From Methanoregula sp. (GTDB lineage Archaea > Halobacteriota > Methanomicrobia > Methanomicrobiales > Methanospirillaceae): a DNA stretch of 5,197 nt. The position numbers and the translations under genes were made by a program. Location: positions 1 through 5,197 of the forward strand of contig NZ_PIZH01000149.1 of the NCBI RefSeq assembly GCF_002835825.1. Reading direction: 5' to 3'. The notes under the pieces are model-generated. The model saw nothing but the letters and a program-made list of their open reading frames with translations. It did no database searches and was not told the DNA's origin. Positions 4,992 to 5,197 of the stretch are shown one piece after another (within the stretch, counting starts at the first letter, position 1; each line of letters opens with the position of its first letter).

Positions 4992-5197
4992 TGCTCAGTC
5001 AGGATGACTTCCGGCCGGTCACCCTTGCAGACCGGGCGTTCTTCGAGAAGCATTACGCGGTCTACCCGCAGCTCCACTCGGACAACACGTTCACCAACAT
5101 GGTCTGCTGGAACCATTTCGCAGGCTATACCTTTGCGTACGTGGAGAAGAACCTCATCCTTGCAAGCACCCTTGGCAGCGTGACACGGTTCCGCCCC
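4991..5197 (+). CDS. DUF2156 (LPG-synthetase-C-like) protein, N-terminal 69 residues, cut by window end
   Basis: An open frame runs from ATG 4991 to the window end without a stop. The visible sequence fits the start of DUF2156 proteins. It has FRPVTLADRAFFEKHY at 7-22, then YPQLHSDNTFTNMVCWNHF at 25-43, matching the family pattern of 'the residues before a D-x-x-x-F, then S-x-x-T-F-T-N-x-x-x-W'. A beta-hairpin-like FAYVEKNLILAS comes next. DUF2156 domains have a tandem GNAT-like fold related to the aminoacyl-transferring domain of lysyl-phosphatidylglycerol synthases and FemX-type enzymes, but most archaeal members have no assigned substrate. The catalytic part is outside the window. The gene overlaps the GNAT stop by one base and has GGGAGG at 4979-4984, so the pair is one transcription unit. 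The family call rests on the N-terminal pattern only. Confidence 0.75.
   Translation, partial: MLSQDDFRPVTLADRAFFEKHYAVYPQLHSDNTFTNMVCWNHFAGYTFAYVEKNLILASTLGSVTRFRP

Noticed and set aside
1..5197. CRISPR array, tRNA, insertion sequence or phage attachment site
   Set aside because: No spaced direct repeats, cloverleaf, transposase frame or terminal inverted repeats were seen anywhere in the window.

Overview
The window reads as the distal end of an archaeal spc-type ribosomal protein operon on the + strand, followed by an unrelated gene pair. The gene order is uS5 (3' part) - uL30 - uL15 - secY - adenylate kinase - DUF106/YidC-like membrane protein - cytidylate kinase - gap - GNAT acetyltransferase - DUF2156 protein (5' part). 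The long archaeal uL30 (153 aa), the archaeal-type AdkA, the DUF106 protein, and a cytidylate kinase with a Lys-less P-loop all point to a euryarchaeon. Moderately high GC, GGTGA/GAGGTGA ribosome binding sites, and no L34e or L14e gene around cmk best fit a class II methanogen. Methanomicrobiales (Methanoregula-like) is my best guess; the lineage is inference.

Layout: positions 1-3277 hold uS5, uL30, uL15, SecY and AdkA; 3282-4429 hold the DUF106 protein and Cmk. These seven genes are tightly packed. uS5/uL30 and DUF106/cmk overlap by one base (TAATG, TGATG), and the Shine-Dalgarno sites of uL15 and DUF106 contain the stop codon of the gene before. The 26-bp gap before secY carries a T7 tract. 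Positions 4430-4559 are a 130-bp AT-richer gap with a 12-bp palindrome, a T6 tract and a small hairpin followed by T7. This is the natural end of the ribosomal/Sec transcript and the likely promoter region of the next unit. Positions 4560-5197 hold a GNAT gene that overlaps the start of a DUF2156 gene by one base; the latter runs off the window.

Working together: the first block couples ribosome assembly (uS5, uL30, uL15) with the membrane insertion machinery (SecY channel plus an Oxa1/YidC/EMC3-superfamily insertase) and two nucleoside monophosphate kinases that feed NTP pools. The last two genes are both expected to have GNAT folds and probably form a separate transferase unit of unknown substrate.

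No clearly undescribed system is visible; most of the window is conserved core genome. The points worth a second look are the abnormal first ~75 bases of uS5, the switch from the core operon to the GNAT/DUF2156 pair where truB might be expected, and the signals in the 130-bp gap.
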